Source of the DNA: Paenibacillus alvei DSM 29
GTDB taxonomy: Bacteria > Bacillota > Bacilli > Paenibacillales > Paenibacillaceae
Assembly (NCBI RefSeq): GCF_000293805.1
Contig: NZ_AMBZ01000012.1
Span: forward strand, 62,001-126,000
DNA length: 64,000 bases
Direction: 5' to 3'
The position numbers and the translations under genes are program-made. Below, in pieces: positions 31,835 to 41,005 of the stretch (within the stretch, counting starts at the first letter, position 1; each line of letters begins with the position of its first letter). Under the pieces are notes generated by a model. It was given only the letters and a program-made list of their open reading frames with translations. It was not told where the DNA came from and made no database searches.

Positions 31835-34800
31835 TCATTTCACGCGTACCGTTCCAGCTCCGAACATGGATTCAATCTTCTTGAACAGTTCAGGCGAGGG
31901 CTTCAGCGCATAGGCTTCGCTAAGCGCCAGCAATTGCTGATCGCGCTCATAGAACAGCACAGTCGGCAATGGGCCTGGCTGTGATTTCAAGAGCTGCTTC
32001 AATTGCTGTAGTAAATCTGGGCGCTCATGATCAGCTGTAATCTTGATATATACACGCTGCTGGTGCGGGAGGCGCGAACTCGATCTGGAGGCAGGTACAG
32101 CATCCGCCCTTCCTTCATTTACCCCAACTGGAGCCTCGTTTCGCACATGCACAGCGGATGACCCAGAACCATCCGACACGACGCCTGCGTGGAGATTCGT
32201 ATCAATAGCCGCCCCGGCTCCACGTTTATTGTCGATAGCTGCGCGCTGACGCATATGGCCCCCCTGATTCTCTGGCGCGCGCTTACGATGTGCAGCACGC
32301 TTCGTAAGCGTAGCAATTGCGCGTGATTCGAGCGGTACGACCTCGTCAGCAAGCAGCTTATAACCTTCATCCTGGTGCTGAACTTTCGCCCGTATGGCGA
32401 TCAACGCCCCCTTCTCGATTAAAGACTCCGCTCGACGCCATACCTCTGGGAATAGCACTACTTCAGCCCGTTCTATCCGATCTTCAATTTCAATAAATGC
32501 CATCGGCTTTCCTTTCTTCGTCATAATCGAACGAAGCGATACAACCATTCCGGCAACTGTGCATTCACTATCGTCCGGCACTTCGTGCAAATCAACTAGC
32601 CGATCTGTTTCCGAAGATGCCAGTAACTCCGCATGGTCATCCAACGGGTGACCGGATAAATACAATCCCAACAATTCTCGCTCCAGTTCGAGCTGCTCTG
32701 TCATGGCGAATGGCGGAATATTTGGATAATCGATCGTCCAATTGTTCACTTCAACGAAGCCGAATAATTGGATTTGGAGATCATCCCTTTCTTTGCGCCA
32801 TTTTGCAGCAGCTTCCAATGCCTCGTCCAGCATAGCCAGCAATTGAGCACGATGACCTGGCAATGAATCGAACGCCCCTGCTTGGATAAGCGATTCAATG
32901 ACTCTCCGATTGCATACTCGAAGGTCTACCCGCTGACAGAAATCGAGCAAATCCGCAAACGGCTTCTCCTTTCGCTGTTTCAATATACTTTCGATGGCAA
33001 GCGTACCAACATTCTTAATGGCGCCAAGGCCGAAACGAATCGCGCCATCAACAGGCGTAAAGCGTACATAGCTTTCATTTACATCTGGAGGCGACACGAC
33101 AATACCCAATCTTCGACAATCCTCAATGTATTCTGCTATCTTCCGATGGCTGCCCATGTTCGCTGTCAGCATAGAGGCCATAAATTCTGTCGGATAATGA
33201 GCCTTCAAGTAAGCAGTTTGGAAAGCAAGCACACCATAAGCAGCAGCGTGCGCCCGCGGGAATCCATAATCAGCGAAGCGAACAATCATATCATAGACCC
33301 GATTAGCTTCTTCTTCTGTATAGCCCTGCTTCAAGCTGCCTTCTACGAAGTGACGGCGCTCTTGATCAAGCACCTCCCGCTTCTTCTTCGATACCGCACG
33401 CCGTAACAGGTCTGCTTCTCCAAGCGAGAATCCCGCCATTCTGGAGGCAATATGCATAATCTGCTCTTGATAAACAATGATGCCATACGTGTCTTGCAAA
33501 ATCGGTTTTAAATCAGGGTGCGGATATTCGACAGCCTTTAACCCATGCTTACTTTGAATATAGTTTGGTATGAACTCCATTGGACCTGGACGGTACAGGG
33601 CAAGCACAGACACGATATCTTCAAAGACAGACGGCTTCAATTCCCGCAGTACACGACGAACACCAGCTGACTCCAGCTGGAACAATCCCGTTGTATCTCC
33701 CCGGCACAACAGTTCATAAGTCTTTTTATCTGTATCGTCGATCGTTCCTAGATCCAGTGGCTTCTCTGTTCGATGGTTCACCCATTCTAGTGTCCGTTCA
33801 ATAATCGACAATGTCCGCAGACCAAGAAAATCCATTTTCAGTAGGCCGATCGATTCCAAATTCTCCATAGAGTACTGCGTGAGCGCAATATTCTCGGTCC
33901 CTGCCTGCAAGGGAACATAATGAGTCAGCGGCTCTTCACTGATTACAACCCCTGCTGCATGGGTTGAAGCATGCCGCGGCATTCCTTCTACTTTCGACGC
34001 CATATCGATAAGCTCGCGAATGCGTGCTTCCCGCTCTCTCCAGTTGCTTAGTTCATTGCTCGTCCGCAATGCCTTCTCAAGTGTCACTCCCAGTTGGTTC
34101 GGTATGAGCTTAGCTACCCGATCCGTTTCGTTATAGGGCACATTCAGAGCCCTGCCAACATCTCGCACTGCCGCTCGTGCAGCCATCGTACCGAACGTAA
34201 TAATCTGCGCCACCCGATCGGGGCCATACTTATTCGCAACGTAGGCAATGACCTCATCACGGCGCTCATCATTAAAGTCGATATCAATATCCGGCATCGT
34301 AATCCGCTCCGGATTCAAAAAACGCTCAAACAATAAATGATACTTGAGCGGATCAACATTCGTAATCCGCAAACAGTATGCTACAAGACTGCCGGCTGAT
34401 GATCCCCGTCCAGGGCCTGTCATAATACCTTTTTCATGTGCAAAGCGAATGAAATCCCATACAATTAAGAAGTAATCAGAGAAACCCATATTCTCAATGG
34501 TATTCAGCTCATAAGCAAGTCTCTCCTTCGCCTCGCGTTGAAAGGCTTCATCCTGCCATTCCGGCAGCGACCCATACCTGCTCTCCAATCCTTCTTCGCA
34601 CAACTGACGTACATACTGTCCCGCATTCATGCCTTCGGGGAGCGGATGATAGGCAGGAAGCACATGCCCGCCGAAATCAAGTATCACATTACATTCATCC
34701 GCAATCCGAGCCGTATTCGTAATTGCTTCCGGAACATGACGGTACAATGCCCTCATTTCATCCTGAGACTTAAAATACATCTGATCCGTATGCATACGCA

Positions 34801-35503
34801 TCCGACCCTCATCGTCAACGGTTTTCCCTGTACCAATGCAAATGAGGACATCTTGCATCGCTGCATCTTCCCGCTGTAAATAATGGACATCGTTCGTTGC
34901 CACAAGCGGTACTCCTGTCTGCTCACTTAATGCTATAAGGCCAATGTTAACCTTCTTTTGATCCGGAAGGCCGTGATCCTGCAACTCAATATAAAATCCA
35001 TCATGAAAAATATCCTTATATCGTTCAACTGCTTTGCGTGCAGCCTCTTCATTGCCATGAAGCACATGCTGCGACACCTCGCCACCAAGACAGGCGCTAA
35101 GCGCAATAATCCCATCCGCATACTTACGAAGCGTATCCATATCGACACGAGGTTTATAGTGGAACCCTTCCAAATGGCCAACGGAGCAAATCTTCATTAG
35201 ATTCCGGTATCCCTGCTCATTCTTCGCCAACAATATCAAATGATAGATTGGCTGTTCCTTGCGCGATACCTTCTCATGAAGCCCTCCTGTCGTCACATAC
35301 GCTTCCACGCCAATAATTGGCTTAATGCCATGAGACTTACATGCTTTATAAAAAGGAATGATCCCGTACATCACCCCATGATCTGTGAGAGCTAACGCCT
35401 TCATCCCGCATGCGGCTGCCCGTGCAGCAAGCGCTTCAATACGCGCTGCTCCGTCGAGCAAGCTGTATTCACTATGCACGTGCAGATGCACGAACTGCTC
35501 CAT
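31835..35503 (-). CDS. dnaE: DNA polymerase III alpha subunit DnaE
   Basis: The C-family replicative polymerase of the DnaE type, 1222 residues. The PHP domain opens FVHLHVHSEYSLLDGAARI and includes ALTDHGVMYG. The palm has PGRGSSAGSLVAYCL and the catalytic Asp motif PDIDIDFNDERRDEV. Fingers and tandem HhH domains follow; near the C-terminus an OB fold reads TVAGMVVSLRSIMTKKGKPM. The tail (about 1010-1220) is poorly conserved. In B. subtilis DnaE extends lagging-strand primers before PolC takes over. I start at the ATG at 35501-35503, 8 bases after AGGGAG, since a GTG three codons earlier lies on that site. It is divergent from ytrH. Confidence 0.96.
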   Translation of the reverse strand: MEQFVHLHVHSEYSLLDGAARIEALAARAAACGMKALALTDHGVMYGIIPFYKACKSHGIKPIIGVEAYVTTGGLHEKVSRKEQPIYHLILLAKNEQGYRNLMKICSVGHLEGFHYKPRVDMDTLRKYADGIIALSACLGGEVSQHVLHGNEEAARKAVERYKDIFHDGFYIELQDHGLPDQKKVNIGLIALSEQTGVPLVATNDVHYLQREDAAMQDVLICIGTGKTVDDEGRMRMHTDQMYFKSQDEMRALYRHVPEAITNTARIADECNVILDFGGHVLPAYHPLPEGMNAGQYVRQLCEEGLESRYGSLPEWQDEAFQREAKERLAYELNTIENMGFSDYFLIVWDFIRFAHEKGIMTGPGRGSSAGSLVAYCLRITNVDPLKYHLLFERFLNPERITMPDIDIDFNDERRDEVIAYVANKYGPDRVAQIITFGTMAARAAVRDVGRALNVPYNETDRVAKLIPNQLGVTLEKALRTSNELSNWREREARIRELIDMASKVEGMPRHASTHAAGVVISEEPLTHYVPLQAGTENIALTQYSMENLESIGLLKMDFLGLRTLSIIERTLEWVNHRTEKPLDLGTIDDTDKKTYELLCRGDTTGLFQLESAGVRRVLRELKPSVFEDIVSVLALYRPGPMEFIPNYIQSKHGLKAVEYPHPDLKPILQDTYGIIVYQEQIMHIASRMAGFSLGEADLLRRAVSKKKREVLDQERRHFVEGSLKQGYTEEEANRVYDMIVRFADYGFPRAHAAAYGVLAFQTAYLKAHYPTEFMASMLTANMGSHRKIAEYIEDCRRLGIVVSPPDVNESYVRFTPVDGAIRFGLGAIKNVGTLAIESILKQRKEKPFADLLDFCQRVDLRVCNRRVIESLIQAGAFDSLPGHRAQLLAMLDEALEAAAKWRKERDDLQIQLFGFVEVNNWTIDYPNIPPFAMTEQLELERELLGLYLSGHPLDDHAELLASSETDRLVDLHEVPDDSECTVAGMVVSLRSIMTKKGKPMAFIEIEDRIERAEVVLFPEVWRRAESLIEKGALIAIRAKVQHQDEGYKLLADEVVPLESRAIATLTKRAAHRKRAPENQGGHMRQRAAIDNKRGAGAAIDTNLHAGVVSDGSGSSAVHVRNEAPVGVNEGRADAVPASRSSSRLPHQQRVYIKITADHERPDLLQQLKQLLKSQPGPLPTVLFYERDQQLLALSEAYALKPSPELFKKIESMFGAGTVRVK

Positions 35504-35625
35504 AACATTCACTCCCTACTCTGATACATCATGCGAACATATTTTCGTTTCTTATTGTATCATAATTCCGCCAGCAAGTCCTATACATGTACAAAGGGTT
35601 ATTCTATGTGAAAAGGGGCTAAACA

Positions 35626-35952
35626 ATGGGTTCTTTTCTTTCCAAAGCGCTGCTCGACTTCTTTATCGCCTTCGGCATTGTGCTCGGAGGTGCCATATTA
35701 GCAGGTATCGGATCCGTAATCGCTCTTCAACCTCCTGCGGATACGATGCGCCATATTGCAGAACACCTCAAAATATGGGCAGTTGTCGCTGCTGTTGGCG
35801 GTACAATCGATCCGATTCGTGTCATTGAAAGCAACTTTTGGATGGGTAACTTGAATCCCGTATTCAAGCAGCTCTTGTATATCTTCGTATCATTTCTGGG
35901 GGCTCACTTCAGCACAGAGCTCATCCACTGGATATGCCGCAGCCGTCTATAA
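35626..35952 (+). CDS. ytrH: Sporulation membrane protein YtrH (108 aa)
   Basis: A small membrane protein with three hydrophobic stretches: about 9-34 (LLDFFIAFGIVLGGAILAGI), 46-62 (IWAVVAAVGGTIDPIRVI), and 80-98 (LLYIFVSFLGAHFSTELIH). The block is characteristic of YtrH, which with YtrI is made under sigma-E during engulfment in B. subtilis and helps make resistant spores. AAGGGGC precedes the ATG. ytrI follows after 87 bases on the same strand. A sigma-E promoter may lie in 35530-35600, but I could not fix its boxes. Confidence 0.9.
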   Translation: MGSFLSKALLDFFIAFGIVLGGAILAGIGSVIALQPPADTMRHIAEHLKIWAVVAAVGGTIDPIRVIESNFWMGNLNPVFKQLLYIFVSFLGAHFSTELIHWICRSRL

Positions 35953-36039
35953 CTTTTCGTAAACGTTATGCTACAACTGTTCTGAGCCTTTCGAACGGTT
36001 GGTTACATGCGGAGAACACAAGGAAGGAGAACACAGACG

Positions 36040-36534
36040 ATGCGCCAACGCAAAACTCCATTGTGGCTTAGTAATCTTTCACTGATCATAGTCGGCAGCG
36101 TTATAGGTGCCGGCGTTTATCACGCAGTCTACTTGCACCAATTCAATGAAGTCATGATGATGAACATCGACCTGCGCGATCGTCTTGCACATTACAAAGC
36201 AGAAACGGAGGATTTGCTTCGCTACAAAAATCGGAAAACCATTATTAAAAGCATCGACCTGCACATTTACAAGCAGCAGAACGGAGTAAATATCCCACAA
36301 GCTGACGAAATGGAGCTTCGTCGCCGATTACTAAAAGAACTAACCGTACTAAAGGGCCGGAATGTATTCCAAATTGACGAATACAGCAAACTCGTTGAAG
36401 GGCTGCTATCCCGCAAAATATATCCTGACATCAATGACAAAGACTATGCAGTTCAATTGAGAACAATGCTCGTCACAGAAGGTGTGCTCCACGTCTGGAT
36501 TGACGTCCATCCCTACATTCCAACATCACCATAA
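36040..36534 (+). CDS. ytrI: Sporulation membrane protein YtrI (164 aa)
   Basis: One membrane helix near the N-terminus (residues about 10-30, LSLIIVGSVIGAGVYHAVYL) then a coiled-coil and soluble domain (ETEDLLRYKNRKTIIKSIDL, RRRLLKELTVLKGRNVFQID). The match to YtrI is good and ytrH is directly upstream. The ATG at 36040 is preferred to one at 36007 because AAGGAG lies 11 bases before it and the upstream segment is Arg-rich and non-conserved. Like YtrH it is expected in the mother-cell membrane during sporulation. Confidence 0.88.
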   Translation: MRQRKTPLWLSNLSLIIVGSVIGAGVYHAVYLHQFNEVMMMNIDLRDRLAHYKAETEDLLRYKNRKTIIKSIDLHIYKQQNGVNIPQADEMELRRRLLKELTVLKGRNVFQIDEYSKLVEGLLSRKIYPDINDKDYAVQLRTMLVTEGVLHVWIDVHPYIPTSP

Positions 36535-37039
36535 TTGTAAAAAATTCTACAGCCAACAACCTTATACATATGCACCTCTTCTAAACCCAAACATTTCCAA
36601 ATTTTTTCGAAATTTCATTCCATATTTCGTTCATGTCGTTTCTATTTGTGCGTCATCTTTACGTGTAACTATTATTTGTCTTTTCACTCCCTACTTTATA
36701 TCTTTACTTGCATATTTCATTAACAACCATTCTCCCCGTATGTGTTTCTAACAATATTGCTCCACTATCCCTTCGACTCAGTGCCCAAATGCGCTTTTCC
36801 CTAAAATTACTCATGTACATTTCATTACTACCGATCAAGTACACTGATTTAATCTTAAAATTTATATTTCAACTATTGAAATAAGAACATATATTCCATA
36901 TAATCAATACAGGAACATTAGTTCCCATATATAATCTCTCTAAATATTATCAATATACATAGATCAAAAATTCATTTCACCTAATTAAAATAATCATCAT
37001 CTCATGCATCATTTTTGTCTATATCTTAGGAGAATCGCT
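36535..37039. other. AT-rich stretch without a gene
   Basis: Both strands are very AT-rich and carry many stops. I see no coding signal, RNA gene or clear repeat. It is probably the left flank of the transposase-like gene at 37040, but no inverted repeat end could be recognised. Confidence 0.5.
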
Positions 37040-37924
37040 ATGAGAACAAACCTTATAGATCCTTCGTGCTCTCATCTCAAGAAGTTATTGCATAATGAAG
37101 ACGCCTGCACTTCTTTTTTATATACATTGAAATGGCCAAAAGGCTTTGTATGTCCGCGCTGCCAGCACCAACAAGCATGTACCATTTCAACACGCAGGCT
37201 TCCTTTATATGAATGCCGGGCTTGTCATTATCAGGCTTCCTTAACCGTTGGTACCGTTATGGAAGGTAGTCGAACACCCCTGCAGAAATGGTTTACTGCA
37301 TTATGGCACCTTTCGCGTCCTCATTGCAGCCTGAACGCCGTGCAGCTCAGCGCGATCATCCAAGTTACGTATAAAACAGCCTGGTCAATGCTGCATAAAA
37401 TACGAACCGCTATTAACCGTGCGGATAATGCTCGCCCTTTACACGGTGATGTACGAGGCCTGCTGGCTTTTTACGGATATCATCCGATCAGTCCATTCAA
37501 AGAGCGACAGCACCCTGTAATTGTTGCGCATTCCGTCACCCTAAATGGTTCCACAAGTGCACTTAAAATGAAAATGACTAGTCTTGCTCGACCAGATCAC
37601 AAAATACTCTCCTATGTTGAACACCAAGCATTTATTAATACACATGTTGCTGCTTCTTCTATGGAACCTACTATTAATCGATATTTTTATAGAATTAAAC
37701 GAAAGGATCGTTTGTATCAATCGTCTAAACAAGTTTGGCGTTGGCTGAATGAAACGTTTCACGGAATTGGCTCAAAATATCTACAGCTATATTTGGACGA
37801 GTATTGTTTTCGTTATAATATTTCGTATATGTATAAATCTGCTTCGGAGTTGTTCTGCCAATTCTGTAGGCCTCTTTTCACATCGAGTTCAATATCAATC
37901 CCCAAGCTGAAACGTTGTGCTTAA
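37040..37924 (+). CDS. IS1595/ISXO2-like transposase-derived protein (294 aa)
   Basis: The N-terminus has a zinc ribbon (Cys38-x2-Cys41 ... Cys59-x2-Cys62 in CPRCQHQQACT and ECRACHYQASLTVGT) and the following IS1595-type helix block MEGSRTPLQKWFTALWHLSR, QLSAIIQVTYKTAWSMLHKI. The C-terminal part has HVAASSMEPTINRYFYRIKR and WRWLNETFHGIGSKYL and LYLDEYCFRYN, which match the IS1595 end. In active members the first catalytic Asp lies in a V-E-V-D-E-x-Y-F-G-G block. Here the equivalent reads LHGDVRGLLAFYGYHP, without the usual DE and GG, so the enzyme may be inactive or repurposed. I start at the ATG at 37040 with AGGAG 7 bases upstream. No terminal repeats or target duplication are seen. Confidence 0.75.
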   Translation: MRTNLIDPSCSHLKKLLHNEDACTSFLYTLKWPKGFVCPRCQHQQACTISTRRLPLYECRACHYQASLTVGTVMEGSRTPLQKWFTALWHLSRPHCSLNAVQLSAIIQVTYKTAWSMLHKIRTAINRADNARPLHGDVRGLLAFYGYHPISPFKERQHPVIVAHSVTLNGSTSALKMKMTSLARPDHKILSYVEHQAFINTHVAASSMEPTINRYFYRIKRKDRLYQSSKQVWRWLNETFHGIGSKYLQLYLDEYCFRYNISYMYKSASELFCQFCRPLFTSSSISIPKLKRCA

Positions 37925-38030
37925 ATCAGGTTCATTACGAAGGGTAACCAATGCTCGAATTCTACACCCTTTCCTATCAAATATTCGACTAGACTCATAT
38001 CTATTATTTACTTGTATCTTTTGGTATGCT

Positions 38031-38060
38031 TTAATTTGTTTTAATTTGTTTTAATTTGTT
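38031..38060. repeat. 10-bp tandem repeat (3 copies)
   Basis: The unit TTAATTTGTT is repeated three times without mismatch. It marks the left end of a run of short repeats. Confidence 0.85.
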
Positions 38061-38180
38061 TTCACCAAACCCTTGACCATTTTATACCCAGCTCATAGTT
38101 TATTAATACACATTTTGTCTCCCGATTCGTTCACTCTACTTGGTTGCTGCTACATTTTTTATAGGATTTTATATGTTTTA

Positions 38181-38252
38181 CAGTCTTTTCAGTCTTTTCA
38201 GTCTTTTCAGTCTTTTCAGTCTTTTCAGTCTTTGCAGTCTTTGCAGTCTTTG
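38181..38252. repeat. 9-bp tandem repeat (8 copies)
   Basis: Five copies of CAGTCTTTT are followed by three of CAGTCTTTG. The one-base change is shared by a block of neighbours, as expected from slippage. Confidence 0.95.
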
Positions 38253-38295
38253 CAGCATTTACTGTTTTAACAGCCTTACTTCTTTTACTTCTTTC

Positions 38296-38340
38296 TTTTA
38301 CTGCTTTTACTGCTTTTACTGCTTTTACTGCTTTTACTGC
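38296..38340. repeat. 9-bp tandem repeat (5 copies)
   Basis: Five exact copies of TTTTACTGC. The unit differs from the 38181 repeat although both are 9 bp long. Confidence 0.95.
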
Positions 38341-38752
38341 CTTTCTTCTTTCTTTACTGCTTACTGCTTTTTGTAGCGCCTTTTACTGCTATTACTTTTA
38401 CGTTTTCAGACATTGCTGTACAGATTTATAAAGGCTATTGCAGCATTTACTACACGTTTTTATATTTAGATGTTCTAAGCATGCGAAACACTAAATTTCG
38501 CTGTGCTTTTCTTATGTCCATTCTTCGATGTTATTTATGACTCATTTATCCTTCTGCTCGCGTCAACAACAAGGCCTTTAACCGTTAATGCTTTGTCTTG
38601 CTTTTAAATTTGATTACGAAACGATAACTGACCCAATGGGATAGTGGTGAAAAGGGCAAAAAAGAACCTAGAAATTGGGGTGATTGAAAGAGGCTGTTTT
38701 TGCAAAACAACAATAAGTCTGAAGACACTTGGGTTGGGTAATGACATTTGAG

Positions 38753-38864
38753 CAACGATATTTGAATAACGATGATTTTGTAGCGATGTTTGAGTAGCGA
38801 TGTTTGAGTAGCGATGTTTGAGCAGCAATCTTTGAGCAGCAATCTTTGAATAGCAATCTTCGAG
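38753..38864. repeat. 14-bp tandem repeat (about 8 copies)
   Basis: Three exact copies of TAGCGATGTTTGAG (38781-38822) are followed by CAGCAATCTTTGAG, CAGCAATCTTTGAA and TAGCAATCTTCGAG. Two diverged units precede them. Divergence grows away from the centre. Confidence 0.9.
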
Positions 38865-39003
38865 TAATGGCACTAAGCTAATAGGTCTTTTCCTATATTG
38901 GATTGTTAAATCTTGTAGGACTGTCCCTTTGAATATGGTAATATAAAGGAGCTTTAGTGTTGTTTTGTTTCCCTATTGTCGTAGAAGGAGAGTTGCTTAA
39001 TCG

Positions 39004-39309
39004 ATGGAAACTATCCAATGGGTGCTGATTATCTTGATTTGTATGACATCAGGATTGTCTGTGTATTTCAGCTTTCGTTCAAGACGTGAGCAGGCTACGG
39101 CACTTCGTGGCTTGTATGCGGCTAAAATGAATATTTGTATGGGATTTATGTTGTTGTTTATCGCATCAATTCAAATTTTCATGTTCACAGCATCGACCGT
39201 AAGAGTTATTGTAGGGGCTGTATTGCTCGTAATCGGACTGTTCAATTTATTCGCAGGAATACGGAACCACAGTCATTATCAAGCCATTTATTCAGCAGGT
39301 AAAAAATAA
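39004..39309 (+). CDS. ytpI: YtpI family membrane protein (101 aa)
   Basis: Three hydrophobic segments: about 5-20 (WVLIILICMTSGLSVYFSF), 42-60 (MNICMGFMLLFIASIQIFMF) and 68-86 (VIVGAVLLVIGLFNLFAGI). The match is to YtpI, found beside ytoI in Bacillus. No enzymatic motif is visible; function is unknown. AAGGAGAG lies 11 bases upstream of the ATG. It is convergent with ytoI and shares a bidirectional terminator. Confidence 0.82.
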   Translation: METIQWVLIILICMTSGLSVYFSFRSRREQATALRGLYAAKMNICMGFMLLFIASIQIFMFTASTVRVIVGAVLLVIGLFNLFAGIRNHSHYQAIYSAGKK

Positions 39310-39325
39310 TCACTACATCAACAAC

Positions 39326-39380
39326 AAAAAGGGATTGCAACTTCTCCACCGCGTAACGGTAGAAAAGCGATCCCTTTTTT
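39326..39380. terminator. Bidirectional terminator between ytpI and ytoI
   Basis: AAAAAGGGATTGC and GCGATCCCTTTTTT form a strong stem with TTCT and AGAA inside. Both strands have a T run, so it stops transcripts from both convergent genes. Confidence 0.9.
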
Positions 39381-39517
39381 ATCAATTTCATTAGATTTTA
39401 TCAAAACCCGCTATAGGTTATGGTTAATATGTTAATCTCTCACGACGACACACGCTTCCCGCCTTCTTGAAGTTTGTATGAAGCTATTTTCATAACTTCA
39501 TAATATTGGTCAGGCGG

Positions 39518-40852
39518 TTAGTCGTGATCAATCGACTGCGCAGTCATCATGGCTTTGGCTACGAGGTGTTCGCCGTGGCGAATAGACATCTCCAGCTTGC
39601 AAAATTTGCGGCTCATTTCGATAAATTCTGGGTGCATGGTAACGATATCCTCAATTTGAAGAGGGCGAACGAAATAGGTCGTCATATTTTCCATAACGTG
39701 GTCGTAGCTGCGAACGTCCTTTACTGCCCTCAAAGCGCCCTGCGTCATAATTGTGGATAAAATCCCCTCTGATACAGAGCCGAATCCATTCACCATCTGC
39801 GGTGTGATAACGCCACGGAAATAAAGCTGTCCCTTATCATCTCGCTCTTCTTCAAACCCATGCCAAATGAGGTCATCAAAGGTTTCCCCAAGCTGCGGCT
39901 CCTTGCGGGCATCACGCATCGCCTGCAGCACCTGTCGTCTTGTTACTACTGCGATCAGCTTGCGATTGCGATCAACGATCGGAAGTAATTCGACCCCCTC
40001 CCATACCATAGTATGGGCAGCCGAAGCTAGTGTTGTCTGAAGCGTTGCCGTTATCGGGCTCCTCGTATAGAGCTTATCGATGCTCGTACCCGATTCAGCT
40101 CCCAGCACATCCTTGTATGTGATCATTCCAATTACCCGATACCATTCATCTACTACTGGGAACCGCGTGTGGTTTGTTTCTTCACGCAGTCGCTGGAAGT
40201 CATCTACTGTGCTGGATGGTCGCAGAACGAACATTTTGTCTTTTGCGGTGACAATATCCTCTACAATCATGATTTTCTTCTTAATTAATCGGTCGAACAA
40301 CGCACGGTTAATCATAGAACCAACCGTAAAGGTATCGTACTTCGATGAGATGATTGGCAAATCCAGCGCATCTGCAAGAAGCTTCACCTCTCGGCTTGTC
40401 CCGAATCCCCCCGTAATAAGTACACCTGCACCATGTTGAAGCGCAAGTCGATGGGCATCCTCACGGTTCCCGACGATAAGCAGGCTCCCAGCGTCAATAT
40501 AACGAGCCATAGCATCCAGCTTCATCGCTCCGATTACATACTTGTTCAGCGTCTTCATTAAACCGCGGCTACCGCCAAGTACATGCCCGCCTAATATATC
40601 AACAACTTCGCCAAACGTAAGCTGCTCGGACATATTGCGCGGCTTCTTCTCTACCCGAACTGTGCCGATCCGCTCTTTCGTAACGACAATCCCGATGCTC
40701 TCCGCTTCCTTCACGGCACGATAGGCGGTTCCCTCACTAACTCCCATTTCCTTTGCCAGCTTACGAACCGATATTTTAGTCCCTGGCTTCAAGCTCTCAA
40801 TATGCTGAAGCAATTGTTCATGCTTTGTTAGCGTCGCATCATGGCCATCCAT
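39518..40852 (-). CDS. ytoI: YtoI: helix-turn-helix, DRTGG, CBS pair and hotdog domain protein (444 aa)
   Basis: Domain order: a winged HTH (about 10-70, KISVRKLAKEMGVSEGTAYR, AVKEAESIGIVVTKERIG), a DRTGG domain (about 75-185, TFGEVVDILGGHVLGG, AGVLITGGFGTSREVKLLAD), two CBS domains (about 190-310, HTRFPVVDEWYRVIGMITYK, LLPIVDRNRKLIAVVTRRQV), and a C-terminal hotdog thioesterase-like domain (about 330-435). This is the full YtoI architecture. CBS pairs usually bind adenosine nucleotides, and the HTH suggests DNA binding, so it may be a nucleotide-sensing regulator. Targets are unknown. It is convergent with ytpI, as in B. subtilis. Confidence 0.9.
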   Translation of the reverse strand: MDGHDATLTKHEQLLQHIESLKPGTKISVRKLAKEMGVSEGTAYRAVKEAESIGIVVTKERIGTVRVEKKPRNMSEQLTFGEVVDILGGHVLGGSRGLMKTLNKYVIGAMKLDAMARYIDAGSLLIVGNREDAHRLALQHGAGVLITGGFGTSREVKLLADALDLPIISSKYDTFTVGSMINRALFDRLIKKKIMIVEDIVTAKDKMFVLRPSSTVDDFQRLREETNHTRFPVVDEWYRVIGMITYKDVLGAESGTSIDKLYTRSPITATLQTTLASAAHTMVWEGVELLPIVDRNRKLIAVVTRRQVLQAMRDARKEPQLGETFDDLIWHGFEEERDDKGQLYFRGVITPQMVNGFGSVSEGILSTIMTQGALRAVKDVRSYDHVMENMTTYFVRPLQIEDIVTMHPEFIEMSRKFCKLEMSIRHGEHLVAKAMMTAQSIDHD

Positions 40853-40921
40853 CTGTTACACCCCTATATTCCGAACTGTTGTATTCTGTGCTTAGTTTAC
40901 CATATATTTATAATAAACTGC

Positions 40922-40964
40922 AAAAAAAACAAGTTGGCATTTGACTTTGCAAATACCAACTTGT
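40922..40964 (-). terminator. Terminator of the YhgE-like gene
   Basis: CAAGTTGG (40930-40937) pairs with CCAACTTG (40956-40963), and ATTTG/CAAAT extends the stem. On the minus strand T residues follow. It lies 42 bases past the stop. Confidence 0.85.
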
Positions 40965-41005
40965 GATGTTTCTATATGAGCAGAGGAAGGAGCAGCTATC
41001 AAATG

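Larger units (their letters stand above)
37925..39003. other. Intergenic stretch with simple repeats, no gene
   Basis: The reading frames here are low-complexity (Phe-Gln-Ser runs) or repeat-driven and have no convincing ribosome site or domain. The repeats are listed separately. Between them, 38341-38745 shows nothing recognisable. Confidence 0.6.

Noticed and set aside
35513-35625. Sigma-E promoter of ytrH
   Set aside because: CATATT and CATAAT-like boxes are present but the spacing does not fit, so I did not list it.
38140-38376. Plus-strand frames through the 9-bp repeats
   Set aside because: They translate the repeats into Phe-Ser-Leu or Phe-Gln-Ser runs; no start signal or conserved domain.
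38181-38864. CRISPR array
   Set aside because: Units are 9-14 bp, directly adjacent, with no spacers and no cas genes.
38585-38873. Minus-strand frames over the 14-bp repeats
   Set aside because: Each of three frames is open only because of the repeats; no ribosome site.
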